This document shows, in pieces, positions 35,824-45,231 of a DNA stretch of 64,000 nucleotides. Source of the stretch: Aquimarina megaterium XH134. GTDB lineage: Bacteria > Bacteroidota > Bacteroidia > Flavobacteriales > Flavobacteriaceae. Under the pieces are notes generated by a model. The model made no database searches. It was not told where the DNA came from and saw nothing but the letters and a program-made list of their open reading frames with translations. Every line of letters starts with the position of its first letter. Positions within the stretch are counted from its first letter, which is position 1. A program made the position numbers and the translations under genes. The stretch is taken from assembly GCF_000520975.1 (NCBI RefSeq), contig NZ_JACB01000031.1, positions 62,001-126,000 of the forward strand, in the 5' to 3' direction.

Positions 35824-36630
35824 ATGATAGAAAATTCAATTTTGGGTAGTAGAAAAAAAACAATCCCAGAAATGCATCATAACGAACGATATTATAAAAA
35901 TGCATTGTACATAACTCCAGAACAACAAGATAAGATTAAAGATGTAAAAATAGTTTTTGGAGGCGTTGGTTTGGGTAGTGTATTGGCAGAAACAGCACTA
36001 AGATTAGGTTTTGAAAATTTTGTATTTATAGATGGAGATACCGTAGAATTATCTAACTTAAATCGGCAGAATTATCAAGAAAATGATATTGATGAGTCTA
36101 AGGTGGAGTCTATTACCAAAAGACTTTTATCTATTAACCCAAATGCAAAAATAGAATATCATCATCTTTTTTTGAACCCAGATAATATCGCAGAATATAT
36201 TAATGGTTGTGATATTGCTATTAATGCTATTGATTTTGATGTAGAAGATACTCCATTTGTTTTTGATGAAAAATGTAAAGAAGAAGGGATTCCTGTAATT
36301 CATCCTTTAAATTTTGGATGGGCAGGTGCAGCTTATGTTGTTACTCCGGATAGTGAACAAATATATGATGTTGCTCGCAACAAGCAATGTTTTGAATTGG
36401 TTTTGATAAAGAATATGCTAGAATATTTTAAATATCAGGCAGAGATGAATTTAACATGGTTTTACGAATTTTATGAATCCTATAAAGAGAATTCTACTAA
36501 AATCACACCACCACAATTGGTAGTTGGATCCTCTTTGGCAGCTGCATTAGTAACCAATATATTATTTAGTTTGGTTAACGGTTTAGAGGTAAAAACTTTT
36601 CCAGAACCTTATTTTTTATCGACGAGATAA
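35824..36630 (+). CDS. ThiF/E1-like adenylating enzyme
   Basis: A 268-residue protein with a Rossmann ATP-binding core: VKIVFGGVGLGSVLAE, then FIDGDTVELSNLNRQ with the Arg finger, and INAIDFD with the Asp that binds Mg-ATP. These are the adenylation residues of ThiF/MoeB/E1 enzymes. The CxxC zinc pairs of MoeB are absent, as in some divergent relatives such as MccB-like enzymes. A Cys in RNKQCFELV may be the acceptor (inference). It would activate the carboxyl end of a protein or peptide. Its partner peptide is not evident. The start at 35824 is favoured because the longer TTG start lies in a palindrome. Confidence 0.85.
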   Translation: MIENSILGSRKKTIPEMHHNERYYKNALYITPEQQDKIKDVKIVFGGVGLGSVLAETALRLGFENFVFIDGDTVELSNLNRQNYQENDIDESKVESITKRLLSINPNAKIEYHHLFLNPDNIAEYINGCDIAINAIDFDVEDTPFVFDEKCKEEGIPVIHPLNFGWAGAAYVVTPDSEQIYDVARNKQCFELVLIKNMLEYFKYQAEMNLTWFYEFYESYKENSTKITPPQLVVGSSLAAALVTNILFSLVNGLEVKTFPEPYFLSTR

Positions 36631-36662
36631 TTTTGATTGGAATACTTTTTTAATGTAAGAAA

Positions 36663-37349
36663 CTACTTGTTCCTTACATCGCTTTCTATCATTCCATCTC
36701 GAAGGCGTATAACACGATGTGCATGTGCAGCAACTTCTTCTTCGTGTGTAACCAGAATAACAGTATTTCCTGCGGCATGAATTTCATCAAAAAGCTGCAT
36801 GATTTCTAATGAGGTTTTAGAATCCAGATTTCCTGTAGGCTCATCGGCCAATATTATTGAAGGCTTATTTACCAAGGCACGACCAACTGCTACACGTTGT
36901 CGCTGCCCTCCCGAAAGTTGATTAGGTTTGTGATCCATTCGATCAGATAACCCAACATCGGTAAGTACTTCTTCTGCTCTAACGGTTCTGTCTTTTTTAG
37001 AAGCACCGGCATAGACCATAGGTAAGGCAACGTTATCTAATGCAGTAGTTCTGGGCAATAAATTAAAAGTCTGAAAAACAAAACCAATTTCGCGATTTCG
37101 AATATCAGCTAATTCATTATCGGTCATTTTACTAACATCATTTCCGTTTAGATTGTAAGTCCCACCAGTTGGCGTGTCAAGACATCCCAGTAGATTCATT
37201 AGAGTAGATTTACCAGAACCAGAAGGGCCCATTATTGCTAGGTATTCTCCACGAGCAATATCAAGATCAATACCCTTAAGTACGTATACTGTTTCCTGAC
37301 CTAATTGAAAATTTCTGATAATTCCTCTAATTTCAATAACATTTCCCAT
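36663..37349 (-). CDS. MacB/LolD-type ABC transporter ATPase
   Basis: A 228-residue ATPase. Walker A is GPSGSGKST, the Q-loop is VFQTFNLLP, the signature [16 protein letters not shown] and Walker B is [13 protein letters not shown]. The length and the QTFNLLP stretch are those of the MacB/LolD family, which works with FtsX-like permeases in peptide or lipoprotein export. No permease gene is adjacent, so the partner is encoded elsewhere. It could serve double-glycine peptide export, but C39-type domains are absent here. Confidence 0.94.
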   Translation of the reverse strand: MGNVIEIRGIIRNFQLGQETVYVLKGIDLDIARGEYLAIMGPSGSGKSTLMNLLGCLDTPTGGTYNLNGNDVSKMTDNELADIRNREIGFVFQTFNLLPRTTALDNVALPMVYAGASKKDRTVRAEEVLTDVGLSDRMDHKPNQLSGGQRQRVAVGRALVNKPSIILADEPTGNLDSKTSLEIMQLFDEIHAAGNTVILVTHEEEVAAHAHRVIRLRDGMIESDVRNK

Positions 37350-37600
37350 ATAGTAATCTTTACAGATGGTTAAGATACAATTTTAGACTATATGACGCAG
37401 CAGATAAAAAGTTGTTACACTCTAATTGCAAAATGTTCTTTTGTTGATTCTGTGTGCTGCTTTGGGAAAGACAGATGGGTTAAAAGTAAGTTAAAAAATA
37501 AATCCCTTAAACCCTCCTAATAATACTATGATTTTTGTCATTTTCTGCATTTGATGTTACGATTAGTTTTGCTCTGGAATGTTAACTAACAAAAACAAAT

Positions 37601-38197
37601 ATGAAAGCACTAAAACGCCCCGAACCCATTAATGTAGAGATTGTCTTAGATCCTAAAGAAACAATTATGAGTAAGACTGATCCTAAAGGAATAATAGAGT
37701 ATGCGAATGATTATTTTATGGAGGTCTGTGGATACGAAGAGCAAGAACTAATCGGTCAACCTCATAATGTGATTCGCCATCCAGATATGCCTAAAATCAT
37801 TTTTAAATGGTTGTGGGAACACTTGCTGGCAAAGAAAAATATACATGCTTTGGTTAAGAATCTGGCAAAAGACGGTAGATATTACTGGGTGATTACAGAT
37901 TTTGATGTAAAACTGGATGATGAAGGGCAAATTACTTCTTTTTTTGCACGAAGAAAAGCTCCGCCTAGAGAAGCAATTGAAAAAATAGATAAACTGTATA
38001 AAAAACTACTAGCAATCGAACAGGCTAGTGGAGTCGAAACAACAGAAAAATATCTCGTTGGATTTCTTGAAGAGAAAGGGATGACCTATCATGAGTTTAT
38101 TGAAGAGGTTTGCTTCTCTGAAGAGACCAAGCCTTATGATCCAAAAGAATTACAATATCATAAACGAAGAACAGTATTTTCAAGAATGTTTAGATAA
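37601..38197 (+). CDS. Stand-alone Aer-like PAS protein
   Basis: A 198-residue protein. The PAS domain (about residues 20-125) has IIEYANDYFMEVCGYEEQELIGQ and NVIRHPDMP, which resembles the FAD-binding PAS of the aerotaxis receptor Aer. The usual HAMP and methyl-accepting domains are missing. The C-terminal 70 residues are helical. It likely senses redox or oxygen in the cytoplasm, but no output domain is visible. It is monocistronic with a terminator 90 bases downstream. Confidence 0.85.
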   Translation: MKALKRPEPINVEIVLDPKETIMSKTDPKGIIEYANDYFMEVCGYEEQELIGQPHNVIRHPDMPKIIFKWLWEHLLAKKNIHALVKNLAKDGRYYWVITDFDVKLDDEGQITSFFARRKAPPREAIEKIDKLYKKLLAIEQASGVETTEKYLVGFLEEKGMTYHEFIEEVCFSEETKPYDPKELQYHKRRTVFSRMFR

Positions 38198-38286
38198 TAT
38201 ATGATGATATTTATGATACAATAATTACTTTTTTAAAATTTTATATGAGTGGGTATACTCATGTGATTTAGTTTATGTTTAGATGT

Positions 38287-38324
38287 AAAAGCCTATGGAT
38301 TAATTTGATCTTTAGGCTTTTTTT
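38287..38324 (+). terminator. Terminator between the PAS gene and the gene at 38323
   Basis: AAAAGCCTA and TAGGCTTTT pair around a 17-base loop and are followed by TTT. It overlaps the end of the leftward gene by two bases. Confidence 0.7.
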
Positions 38325-38895
38325 ATGCTCTGATGGTGAAGTGTTCTTTTGCTTGCTCGTTTCTAATAAATACAAAACCTAAATGAAAAGTGTCAATAGT
38401 TACAGTAATTTTTGGATGTTCTTGTATTGTTTTCCATAAAATGGTATTGTCTTCAGATTCATATATAGAATTGAGTATGATAACACTGTCGTTATGCACC
38501 ACAGACAACAATAATTCTATATTAAAGAGAGAGTGTAATTGATTTATGTTTAGATAAATCATATCATAATCATTCTTCGATTGGATATTATGATCAATCT
38601 CAACCAAATTATCTATTGATAAAATCTCTGATATAACCTTCGAATCTGTCAAAACAAGACCAGTTTTAATGTCAAAATAAGAAAGTATACGATTAAGAAG
38701 TTTAGCAGTACGATATCTAACAGGAATTTTTTTGTCTGCTTTTTTATATATTGATTTTATAGCAATATACGCTTTTCGTTTTTCAGTATTATAAAAACAT
38801 TGGGTAACCAAATTATACACAAAAGGTGAATGTACTCCGTGTTGATTGGTAGATTTAGAAAGAAATCTGAGATATGCTTTTATTTTGAAATACAT
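38323..38895 (-). CDS. Degenerate SAM-methyltransferase-like protein
   Basis: A 190-residue protein. Its N-terminus (NQHGVHSPFVYNLVTQCFY) and C-terminus (VTIDTFHLGFVFIRNEQAKEHF) match a flavobacterial family usually annotated as class I SAM-dependent methyltransferase (from memory of those sequences). Relatives contain a glycine-rich motif near the middle of the form EIGTSLG. Here the corresponding segment reads ILSYFDIKTGLVLTDSKVIS and lacks it, and the protein is shorter. The SAM site is probably lost, so it may be a non-catalytic relative. It is an isolated leftward gene next to the ABC-F gene. Confidence 0.75.
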   Translation of the reverse strand: MYFKIKAYLRFLSKSTNQHGVHSPFVYNLVTQCFYNTEKRKAYIAIKSIYKKADKKIPVRYRTAKLLNRILSYFDIKTGLVLTDSKVISEILSIDNLVEIDHNIQSKNDYDMIYLNINQLHSLFNIELLLSVVHNDSVIILNSIYESEDNTILWKTIQEHPKITVTIDTFHLGFVFIRNEQAKEHFTIRA

Positions 38896-38938
38896 TTTTT
38901 AGTCTAAATCAAAAATCTAACACTATTTGTTAACCATA

Positions 38939-40807
38939 TCATTCTTCCATTTTTTCAGAAAGTTCAAACCATCGCATTTCATTTTCTTCAATTTCCTGAA
39001 TGATTTTCTGAAGTTTTTTGGACTCGGTATTTATACTTTCTTCGTCTAGATTACCTTCGGCAAAAAGGTTTTCGATTTCTTTTTTTTGCAGCTCTAGTTT
39101 TTTAAGCTCTCGTTCAATTTTATTGAATTCTTTTTGCTCATTATAAGAAAGAGCAGCTTTATTGTCTTTTTTCCAGGTGTTTTTAACTTTTGTTTCTGTT
39201 GCATCTGGTGTTTTTACTTCGGGTTCTTTACTATCTTCATAAATACGATAGTCTGTGTAATTACCAGGAAAATCCTGAATAACACCATTACCTCTAAACA
39301 CAAATAAGTGATCTACGATCTTATCCATAAAATAACGGTCATGAGATACTACAATCAAACATCCCGGAAAATCTAATAAGAAATTTTCAAGCACATTAAG
39401 AGTTACAATATCTAAATCGTTGGTGGGCTCATCAAGAATTAAAAAATTAGGATTCTGGATTAAAACGGTACATAGGTATAATCTTTTACGCTCGCCCCCA
39501 CTTAATTTTTCTACAAAATCATATTGCTTTTTTCGGTCAAATAAAAAGCGTTCAAGCAGTTGTTGTGCAGAAATTTGTCTTCCCTTTTTTAAAGGAATAT
39601 AATCTCCAAATTCTCGAATCACATCGATAACTTTTTGACCTTCTTTAATAGTAATACCACTTTGTGTATAATATCCAAATTTTATAGTATCGCCAATCAC
39701 AATTTTTCCATGATCAGGAGGTATAGAACCTGTAATCATGTTAAGAAAAGTGGATTTACCGGTTCCGTTTTTACCAATGATACCAATACGTTCTCCTTTT
39801 TTGAAAACATATTCGAATTGGTCTAACAAGATAAGTTTGTCGAAACGTTTAGAGATTTTATGAAGTTCGAGGATCTTACTTCCCATACGTTCCATATTAA
39901 TCTCGAGTTGAACTTCATGATCATTACGACGTTTATGAGCGCGTTCTTTAATTTCATAGAAATCATCAATTCTAGATTTGGATTTGGTAGTACGCGCTTT
40001 TGGTTGTCGGCGCATCCAGTCTAATTCTTTTTTGTAAAGTTGCTTGGCTTTATCTGTTGTAATTTGTTCATTTACTATCCTAGCCTCTTTATTGGCCAAA
40101 TAATAGGCATAATTACCTTTGTAACTATAGAGTTGACCGTTTTCTAATTCTATAATCTCATTACATACATTTTCTAGAAAATAACGATCATGGGTTACCA
40201 TGAATAACGTAAAATTTTCTTTGGCAAAATATTCTTCTAACCATTCTATCATTTCTAAATCCAAATGGTTAGTAGGCTCATCAAGATATAATAGATTGGG
40301 TTTGCTTAATAATATGTTGGCAAGAGCTAATCGTTTCTTTTGTCCACCAGATAATTCACTTACCTTTTTATTAAGATCCTCTAGTTTAAGTTTAAAAAGT
40401 ATTTGTTTATACTGTGTTTCAAAGTCCCAAGCATTAATTGCGTCCATTTTTTCAAATGCTTGTTGATAGCTTTCTACATCGTCGGGATTTAACAACGCTT
40501 TTTCATAAGTGTTAATTACTTGAAGAATATCATTGTCTGAGGCAAAAATAGTTTGTTCTATAGTAAGAGCAGGATCCAAATTAGGTTCCTGAGGCAAAAA
40601 AGCTACTTTAAGATTTTTGCGATATACAACTTGGCCTTCATCAGGTTCTTCATCACCGGCAACAATATCGAGGAGAGAAGTTTTTCCAGTTCCGTTTTTG
40701 GCGACAAAACCAATTTTTTGCCCTTCGTTGATTCCGAAAGAAATGTTTTTAAAAAGGATACGCTCTCCGAATCCTTTAGCGATATTTTCTACTGATACGT
40801 AATTCAC
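38939..40807 (-). CDS. ABC-F family ATPase
   Basis: A 622-residue soluble protein with two ABC domains. The first has Walker A GKNGTGKTSL-like and signature LSGGQKKRLALANILL with LLYLDEPTNHLD; the second has GKNGTGKST, KLSGGERKRLYLCTVL and FLILDEPTNDLD. A coiled coil of about 60 residues (KEFNKIERELKKLELQKKE...) ends the protein. Two ATPase units without membrane segments define the ABC-F group, which acts on ribosomes. The Uup-like C-terminal coiled coil points to the Uup branch; function in translation quality control is by family. Confidence 0.93.
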   Translation of the reverse strand: MNYVSVENIAKGFGERILFKNISFGINEGQKIGFVAKNGTGKTSLLDIVAGDEEPDEGQVVYRKNLKVAFLPQEPNLDPALTIEQTIFASDNDILQVINTYEKALLNPDDVESYQQAFEKMDAINAWDFETQYKQILFKLKLEDLNKKVSELSGGQKKRLALANILLSKPNLLYLDEPTNHLDLEMIEWLEEYFAKENFTLFMVTHDRYFLENVCNEIIELENGQLYSYKGNYAYYLANKEARIVNEQITTDKAKQLYKKELDWMRRQPKARTTKSKSRIDDFYEIKERAHKRRNDHEVQLEINMERMGSKILELHKISKRFDKLILLDQFEYVFKKGERIGIIGKNGTGKSTFLNMITGSIPPDHGKIVIGDTIKFGYYTQSGITIKEGQKVIDVIREFGDYIPLKKGRQISAQQLLERFLFDRKKQYDFVEKLSGGERKRLYLCTVLIQNPNFLILDEPTNDLDIVTLNVLENFLLDFPGCLIVVSHDRYFMDKIVDHLFVFRGNGVIQDFPGNYTDYRIYEDSKEPEVKTPDATETKVKNTWKKDNKAALSYNEQKEFNKIERELKKLELQKKEIENLFAEGNLDEESINTESKKLQKIIQEIEENEMRWFELSEKMEE

Positions 40808-41290
40808 AATTTTTTATAAAGTTGCAAAGGTACAAGGTTTATAAGTTACAAAGAAGCAAAGTTTTGAAGTTTCTGTATTGTGAAACGATAAATAGAAGAT
40901 TTATTACAGTATTAATGTTTTATAGCGGTTAATTTTAATTGTATTGTTATTGATTAAAATAAGAGAATTATGTGTTATTGTAATTCAAAATAAATTCATT
41001 AAATCTATTGGAGTATTTTTTGTGAGATACAGTAATTTAAATATGAGTTATAGGAATTTTTATATCTTGCAGATATTATTTACACACTACAATCATTTTT
41101 TACTAGGTTAATACATGGGCAAGATATGTATTGGATTATGCTTAATTCTTAAATAGCAAACATAAAAGTTTGGGAGAGGTAGTGTTATGTTACTTCTTTG
41201 ATGTCACACTTATTGTACAGATTTTTATATGCTTAGTATTAAAGTTATTACTATTTTAAACATTGATATATTACTTTTTTTACCTACTAA
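40808..41290. other. 483-base AT-rich intergenic region
   Basis: The gap separates divergent genes. It holds AT-rich sequence and presumably both promoters. No coding region, strong hairpin or repeat was recognised. Confidence 0.5.
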
Positions 41291-42727
41291 ATGAGAAAAA
41301 CACTACTTTATTTATTTGCTTTATTTTTTACTTTGTTATCCTTTGCTCAAGGAACATATAGAGACGAATTTGGATCTGTATCTTATGCCAATAATGATGG
41401 TACGTTAAATTGGGCAGGAAACTGGAATGAAATCGAACCTTTTGATTTTAATAATGACCCAGCTGGTGGTTTTATGAGTATTAATGGTAATCGACTTAGA
41501 TTTAGATGGATATGGTCTGAGACTATAAGCAGAACGGCAAATTTATCTGGAGCAACAAGTGCTACACTTTCTTTTAATTGGGAAACATCTAGCCTCGAAG
41601 CAGGAGAGGAGCTAGCTATTAGAGCATCTAGTGATGGAACTAATTTTACTACTCTAGCAACATTTGGAGGTACTCAATCTGGTTTTTATAGTGTAGATAT
41701 TTCAGCATATATTTCTGCTACTACGACAATTCGTTTTGATAATGTTGGAAACAACTGGGATGCTAATAATGACAGAGTTTTTATCGATAATGTTCAGATC
41801 TTAACTGCGGTAACTGTTAATCAACCTCCTACAATTGTAGTTAGTGGTGATCAGCATTTTTGTCCTAGCCCTACCAATTCTAGACCAGTAGTACAATCGG
41901 TTACTATTACTGATCCTGATGATACAACTGCCGATGAGATTTCAATACAAATATCATCAGGATATGTTAATGGGCAAGATTTGTTAACATTAACTGGTAG
42001 TCACCCTAATATAACAAGTTCTTGGAATGCAACAGAAGGGAGACTATTTCTTACTGGCCCAGCAACGTTTGCCGAGTTTGAAGCAGCAATTTTGGCTGTA
42101 GTATATTCAGCAAATGCATCTAGCCCTCCCGAATTAAAAGAATTTTCTATAGTGATAGGGAATGCACTATTCCTGCCTGAGACGGGACATTTTTATGAAT
42201 TCGTACCAGATACGGGGATTCGTTGGGATGATGCAAGAGATGATGCGGCTACGAGAACATATTTTGGATTACAAGGGTATTTGGCTACATTAACTAGTGC
42301 TGCTGAAGCTGCTTTTGCTGGATCACAGATCACAGGTAATGGGTGGATAGGAGCAAATGACGAAGCTGCAGAAGGACAATGGACATGGGTTACCGGGCCA
42401 GAAGCAGGAACTCTTTTTTGGACAGGAAATCAAACTGGGTCTGTTGTTCCTGGTGAATTTGCATTTTGGAATAATGGTGAACCCAATAATGCAGGTAATG
42501 AAGATTATGCACATATTACTGCACCAGGTATAGGGATTCCTAATTCATGGAACGACTTACCTATTGCTGGAGGAACCGCAGGAGGAGCTTATGAATCACA
42601 AGGTTATATTGTAGAATATGGTGGTATGCCAGGTGATATACCTCTACAGATATCTGGAGTAACTAGATTAAGAATAAGTTGCTCTGTGATTACCAATAGA
42701 CAACGAACATATAGAGTAAATAACTAA
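41291..42727 (+). CDS. Secreted protein with C-type lectin-like domain
   Basis: A 478-residue exported protein with a signal peptide (MRKTLLYLFALFFTLLSFAQ). A jelly-roll type beta domain (about residues 22-175) is followed by a repeat-type adhesion region and a C-type lectin-like domain (about 305-445) with GHFYEFVPDTGIRWDDARDD, GNGWIGANDEAAEGQWTW and WNNGEPNNAG. This is the WIGG/EPN/WND order of calcium-dependent lectins. The C-terminus (SVITNRQRTYRVNN) has no visible T9SS sorting domain, so secretion beyond the periplasm is uncertain. It probably binds carbohydrate. Confidence 0.88.
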   Translation: MRKTLLYLFALFFTLLSFAQGTYRDEFGSVSYANNDGTLNWAGNWNEIEPFDFNNDPAGGFMSINGNRLRFRWIWSETISRTANLSGATSATLSFNWETSSLEAGEELAIRASSDGTNFTTLATFGGTQSGFYSVDISAYISATTTIRFDNVGNNWDANNDRVFIDNVQILTAVTVNQPPTIVVSGDQHFCPSPTNSRPVVQSVTITDPDDTTADEISIQISSGYVNGQDLLTLTGSHPNITSSWNATEGRLFLTGPATFAEFEAAILAVVYSANASSPPELKEFSIVIGNALFLPETGHFYEFVPDTGIRWDDARDDAATRTYFGLQGYLATLTSAAEAAFAGSQITGNGWIGANDEAAEGQWTWVTGPEAGTLFWTGNQTGSVVPGEFAFWNNGEPNNAGNEDYAHITAPGIGIPNSWNDLPIAGGTAGGAYESQGYIVEYGGMPGDIPLQISGVTRLRISCSVITNRQRTYRVNN

Positions 42728-42737
42728 GTTCTATTTG

Positions 42738-44330
42738 TTAGGAGGGTAAAGACATTTTTCTTTTTCGTCGGGTTATAGAAAAAAGAAATATAAAAATCGA
42801 TAAAAATATAGAAACTCTAGCCAGGTAATTTCCTGCTTTTACATAGAATGTGATTTTATCATTTGTAACAAGGGTTCCTTTTAATGCTCCTTGTTTTTCG
42901 TAATCTAATTTTGCTACGATATTTCCCGTTTGGTTAATAATAGCAGAAATTCCGGTATTAGCGCTTCGGGCAATGCTTCTTCTGGTTTCAATAGCTCTTA
43001 GTTTAGCATAAGATAAGTGTTGTCTATGCCCTTGAGTATTACCCCACCAGGCATCATTAGTAATAATTGCCAGAAAGTTAGCCTTATTTCTAATATACCC
43101 TGTGGCAAATTCTCCATATATACTCTCATAACAGATTAAAGTTCCTACTCCAATACTATCTTTAGAGAAGAATACTTCTCTATCTTCTTGCGTAGTTTTC
43201 TTGGCGACTGTTCCGCCAAGATCAATCATAGCATCACCCAAAATAGGTTTTAAAACACTTTGATATGGAAAATTTTCTACACCAACAACTAGTTTGCTTT
43301 TGTGATATAACTCATCAGTGCCGTCGGGGCGAACAAAAAATGCAGAATTATAGTCATCATAATAAATACCTTCTTTATAAGTGTTCGTTTGTTTGCGAAT
43401 TTTACCAGGATCATTAAATACATCTATTAATGATATTCCTGATAATACATTTGCATTAGGATATTGGTTAAGTATATGTTGTGCTGTTTTTTTGGCAATA
43501 GAAATAGAGAAATTGGTAAGCCTATTGTTATCTGCAAAAACAGTTTCTGGAGCAATAATAAAATCTGTTTCTGAAGTAGCAACTGTATTTGTTAATGAGT
43601 CTAATAATTTACCTATTCGGGTGTCTGTGGTGTTATATTTTTCGGTATAGGGATTTATGTTTGGTTGTAGAATAACCACTTCGATATCGCTACCTTCTTC
43701 TTTATACGTTTTTAGAATAATAAATGATATTATAATAGGTATTAAAATAATCAATCCATTACTAATTGCAGATCTGTATAGAATAGTTTTATCCTTATGT
43801 TCTTTAAAAAGCAGTATACTTTTAAAAATACCAATGTTAATGACCCAGATCCAAAGCGTACCACCAAAAGTTCCTGTGTATTCATACCATTGTACCCAGG
43901 AGGTAAAGCCTGCAAATCCATTACCCAGATTAAGCCAGGGCCAGGAAAACTCCCATTGTAAGTGTGTATATTCAAAAGTCATCCAAAAGCAAACCAGAAA
44001 TATACTACTAATCGTAAATGTGGTTCTTTTGGCAACAATATGATAAATCAAAAATACCAAAGTCATCACAAGGCTATTTACAATTTCTGCAAACCACATA
44101 CCAAACGCAGTAGAATTATAGATCCACCAGGTGGTAATTATATTCCAAATAAAAAAGGTAAGAAAAGCAAAGGCAAAAGTCTGGCTTTTACTGTATTTAT
44201 TTTTGCGAATGCTATATTCTGCAATCAAAAGTGGAACAAATCCAAAGAATAAAAATAAAGGAAAACCATAGGTCGGCCAGCTAATGGCGAGTAAAAGGCC
44301 TGAAATAATACACAATATGATGTTTCTCAT
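42738..44330 (-). CDS. lnt: Apolipoprotein N-acyltransferase
   Basis: A 530-residue membrane protein. About six transmembrane helices occupy the first 210 residues, followed by a nitrilase-fold domain. The catalytic triad motifs are visible as IIAPETVF (Glu), YHKSKLVVGVE (Lys) and GTLICYESIYG (Cys). Lnt adds the third acyl chain to the N-terminal Cys of lipoproteins. Many lipoproteins are encoded in this window. The gene is convergent with the lectin-like gene, 10 bases apart. Confidence 0.95.
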   Translation of the reverse strand: MRNIILCIISGLLLAISWPTYGFPLFLFFGFVPLLIAEYSIRKNKYSKSQTFAFAFLTFFIWNIITTWWIYNSTAFGMWFAEIVNSLVMTLVFLIYHIVAKRTTFTISSIFLVCFWMTFEYTHLQWEFSWPWLNLGNGFAGFTSWVQWYEYTGTFGGTLWIWVINIGIFKSILLFKEHKDKTILYRSAISNGLIILIPIIISFIILKTYKEEGSDIEVVILQPNINPYTEKYNTTDTRIGKLLDSLTNTVATSETDFIIAPETVFADNNRLTNFSISIAKKTAQHILNQYPNANVLSGISLIDVFNDPGKIRKQTNTYKEGIYYDDYNSAFFVRPDGTDELYHKSKLVVGVENFPYQSVLKPILGDAMIDLGGTVAKKTTQEDREVFFSKDSIGVGTLICYESIYGEFATGYIRNKANFLAIITNDAWWGNTQGHRQHLSYAKLRAIETRRSIARSANTGISAIINQTGNIVAKLDYEKQGALKGTLVTNDKITFYVKAGNYLARVSIFLSIFIFLFSITRRKRKMSLPS

Positions 44331-44812
44331 AAAAAAAGCTTCCTTATTAATAACGAAATTAAACTTATTTAGTTACAATTAATATAATTGAATGTTTCTT
44401 TTTTGTAACGTTTAGTAATAGATAATCTTTTAAATGCTTAAACTGGCGATTTGATATAATTCTTTGCAATGCGATGTTTACGAAATTCATTGCTTAAAAC
44501 TATATTTTATTTTAAAGAGTATAGAGTTACTTTTTTAATTTCTTTTCTAGGTTTTTTATGTTTTGACAGCTTGATATTTGTAAAATTTATAGCGGTCAAA
44601 ATTTATAAATTCATACCTCGTTTTTAGGGGTATATGGCTAATTCCCTTGTATTTCTACTAGCCTTTATACTATATTTGATTCGGTTGTTAATACTTGTTT
44701 TGTGCATTGGGATCACTGTCGGGAAAAAGAAAAGTAAAGGCTTCAATTAGAGCAATAATATATCTGATGTGTAAAAAAAATACTCTCAATTTTATTCCAT
44801 AAATATTAGTAA
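44331..44812. other. 482-base intergenic region before the peptide cassettes
   Basis: The stretch is AT-rich and lies between lnt and the peptide cluster. No coding region, strong hairpin or recognisable regulatory site was found. The lnt promoter should lie in its first part. Confidence 0.45.
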
Positions 44813-44947
44813 ATGGGCAATCATATTCGAAAAGAGGATGACCTATCAGATTTGATTTTCTTTATCAAAGATCTTAATGAAAAAACATATCAGTCGATGA
44901 CTCCTAAAAAAGAATGCAAACAGTATCATAAACAAACAAAGCTCTAA
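44813..44947 (+). CDS. Possible 44-residue protein upstream of the peptide cassettes
   Basis: An ATG at 44813 opens 44 charged codons (start MGNHIRKEDDLSDLIFFIKD) that end at TAA 44947. There is no Gly-Gly leader. A 7-bp hairpin (AAAGCTC with GAGCTTT) begins inside its last codons. It may be real or chance. Confidence 0.3.
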   Translation: MGNHIRKEDDLSDLIFFIKDLNEKTYQSMTPKKECKQYHKQTKL

Positions 44948-44983
44948 GATGAGCTTTGAATGTGAAAATATTCTCTCGCGAGG

Positions 44984-45020
44984 AATAGACACACATGATG
45001 AGTGTCTTAAAATGTTCATC
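44984..45020 (+). promoter_or_regulatory. Shared upstream element of peptide genes, copy 1
   Basis: AGACAC and GTGTCT form an inverted repeat around a 9-base loop, then TTAAAATGTTC. It matches the copy at 45830 in 34 of 37 bases. Its TGTTC block ends 31 bases before the ATG at 45049. It may be a promoter with operator or a leader RNA structure. Confidence 0.75.
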
Positions 45021-45048
45021 ACAACTGTAAATATTGAATATTTAAATT

Positions 45049-45213
45049 ATGAAAAAATCAATTTTAAATTTAGGAAAAGTTATAAATAAAGCTAAACAAA
45101 AAACTATTAATGGTGGAAAGATGGAAGCCTCTTGCGAAGAATTAGGGTGGAACGAATCAACTTGTAAATATGGATCATCGGCTTCTGATATCAATTATCT
45201 TAAATGTTGTTAA
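45049..45213 (+). CDS. Double-glycine precursor, 23-residue leader (pair 1, first)
   Basis: A 54-residue precursor beginning MKKSILNLGKVINKAKQK and reaching Gly-Gly at 22-23. The core of 31 residues has four Cys, including a terminal CC. The leader is nearly the same as that of the next gene 18 bases downstream and of the pair at 45895 and 46110, while the core is unrelated. It is too short for most gene finders, but the leader similarity and the element at 44984 support it. Confidence 0.85.
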   Translation: MKKSILNLGKVINKAKQKTINGGKMEASCEELGWNESTCKYGSSASDINYLKCC

Positions 45214-45231
45214 TTATTAAATCATTCTAAA

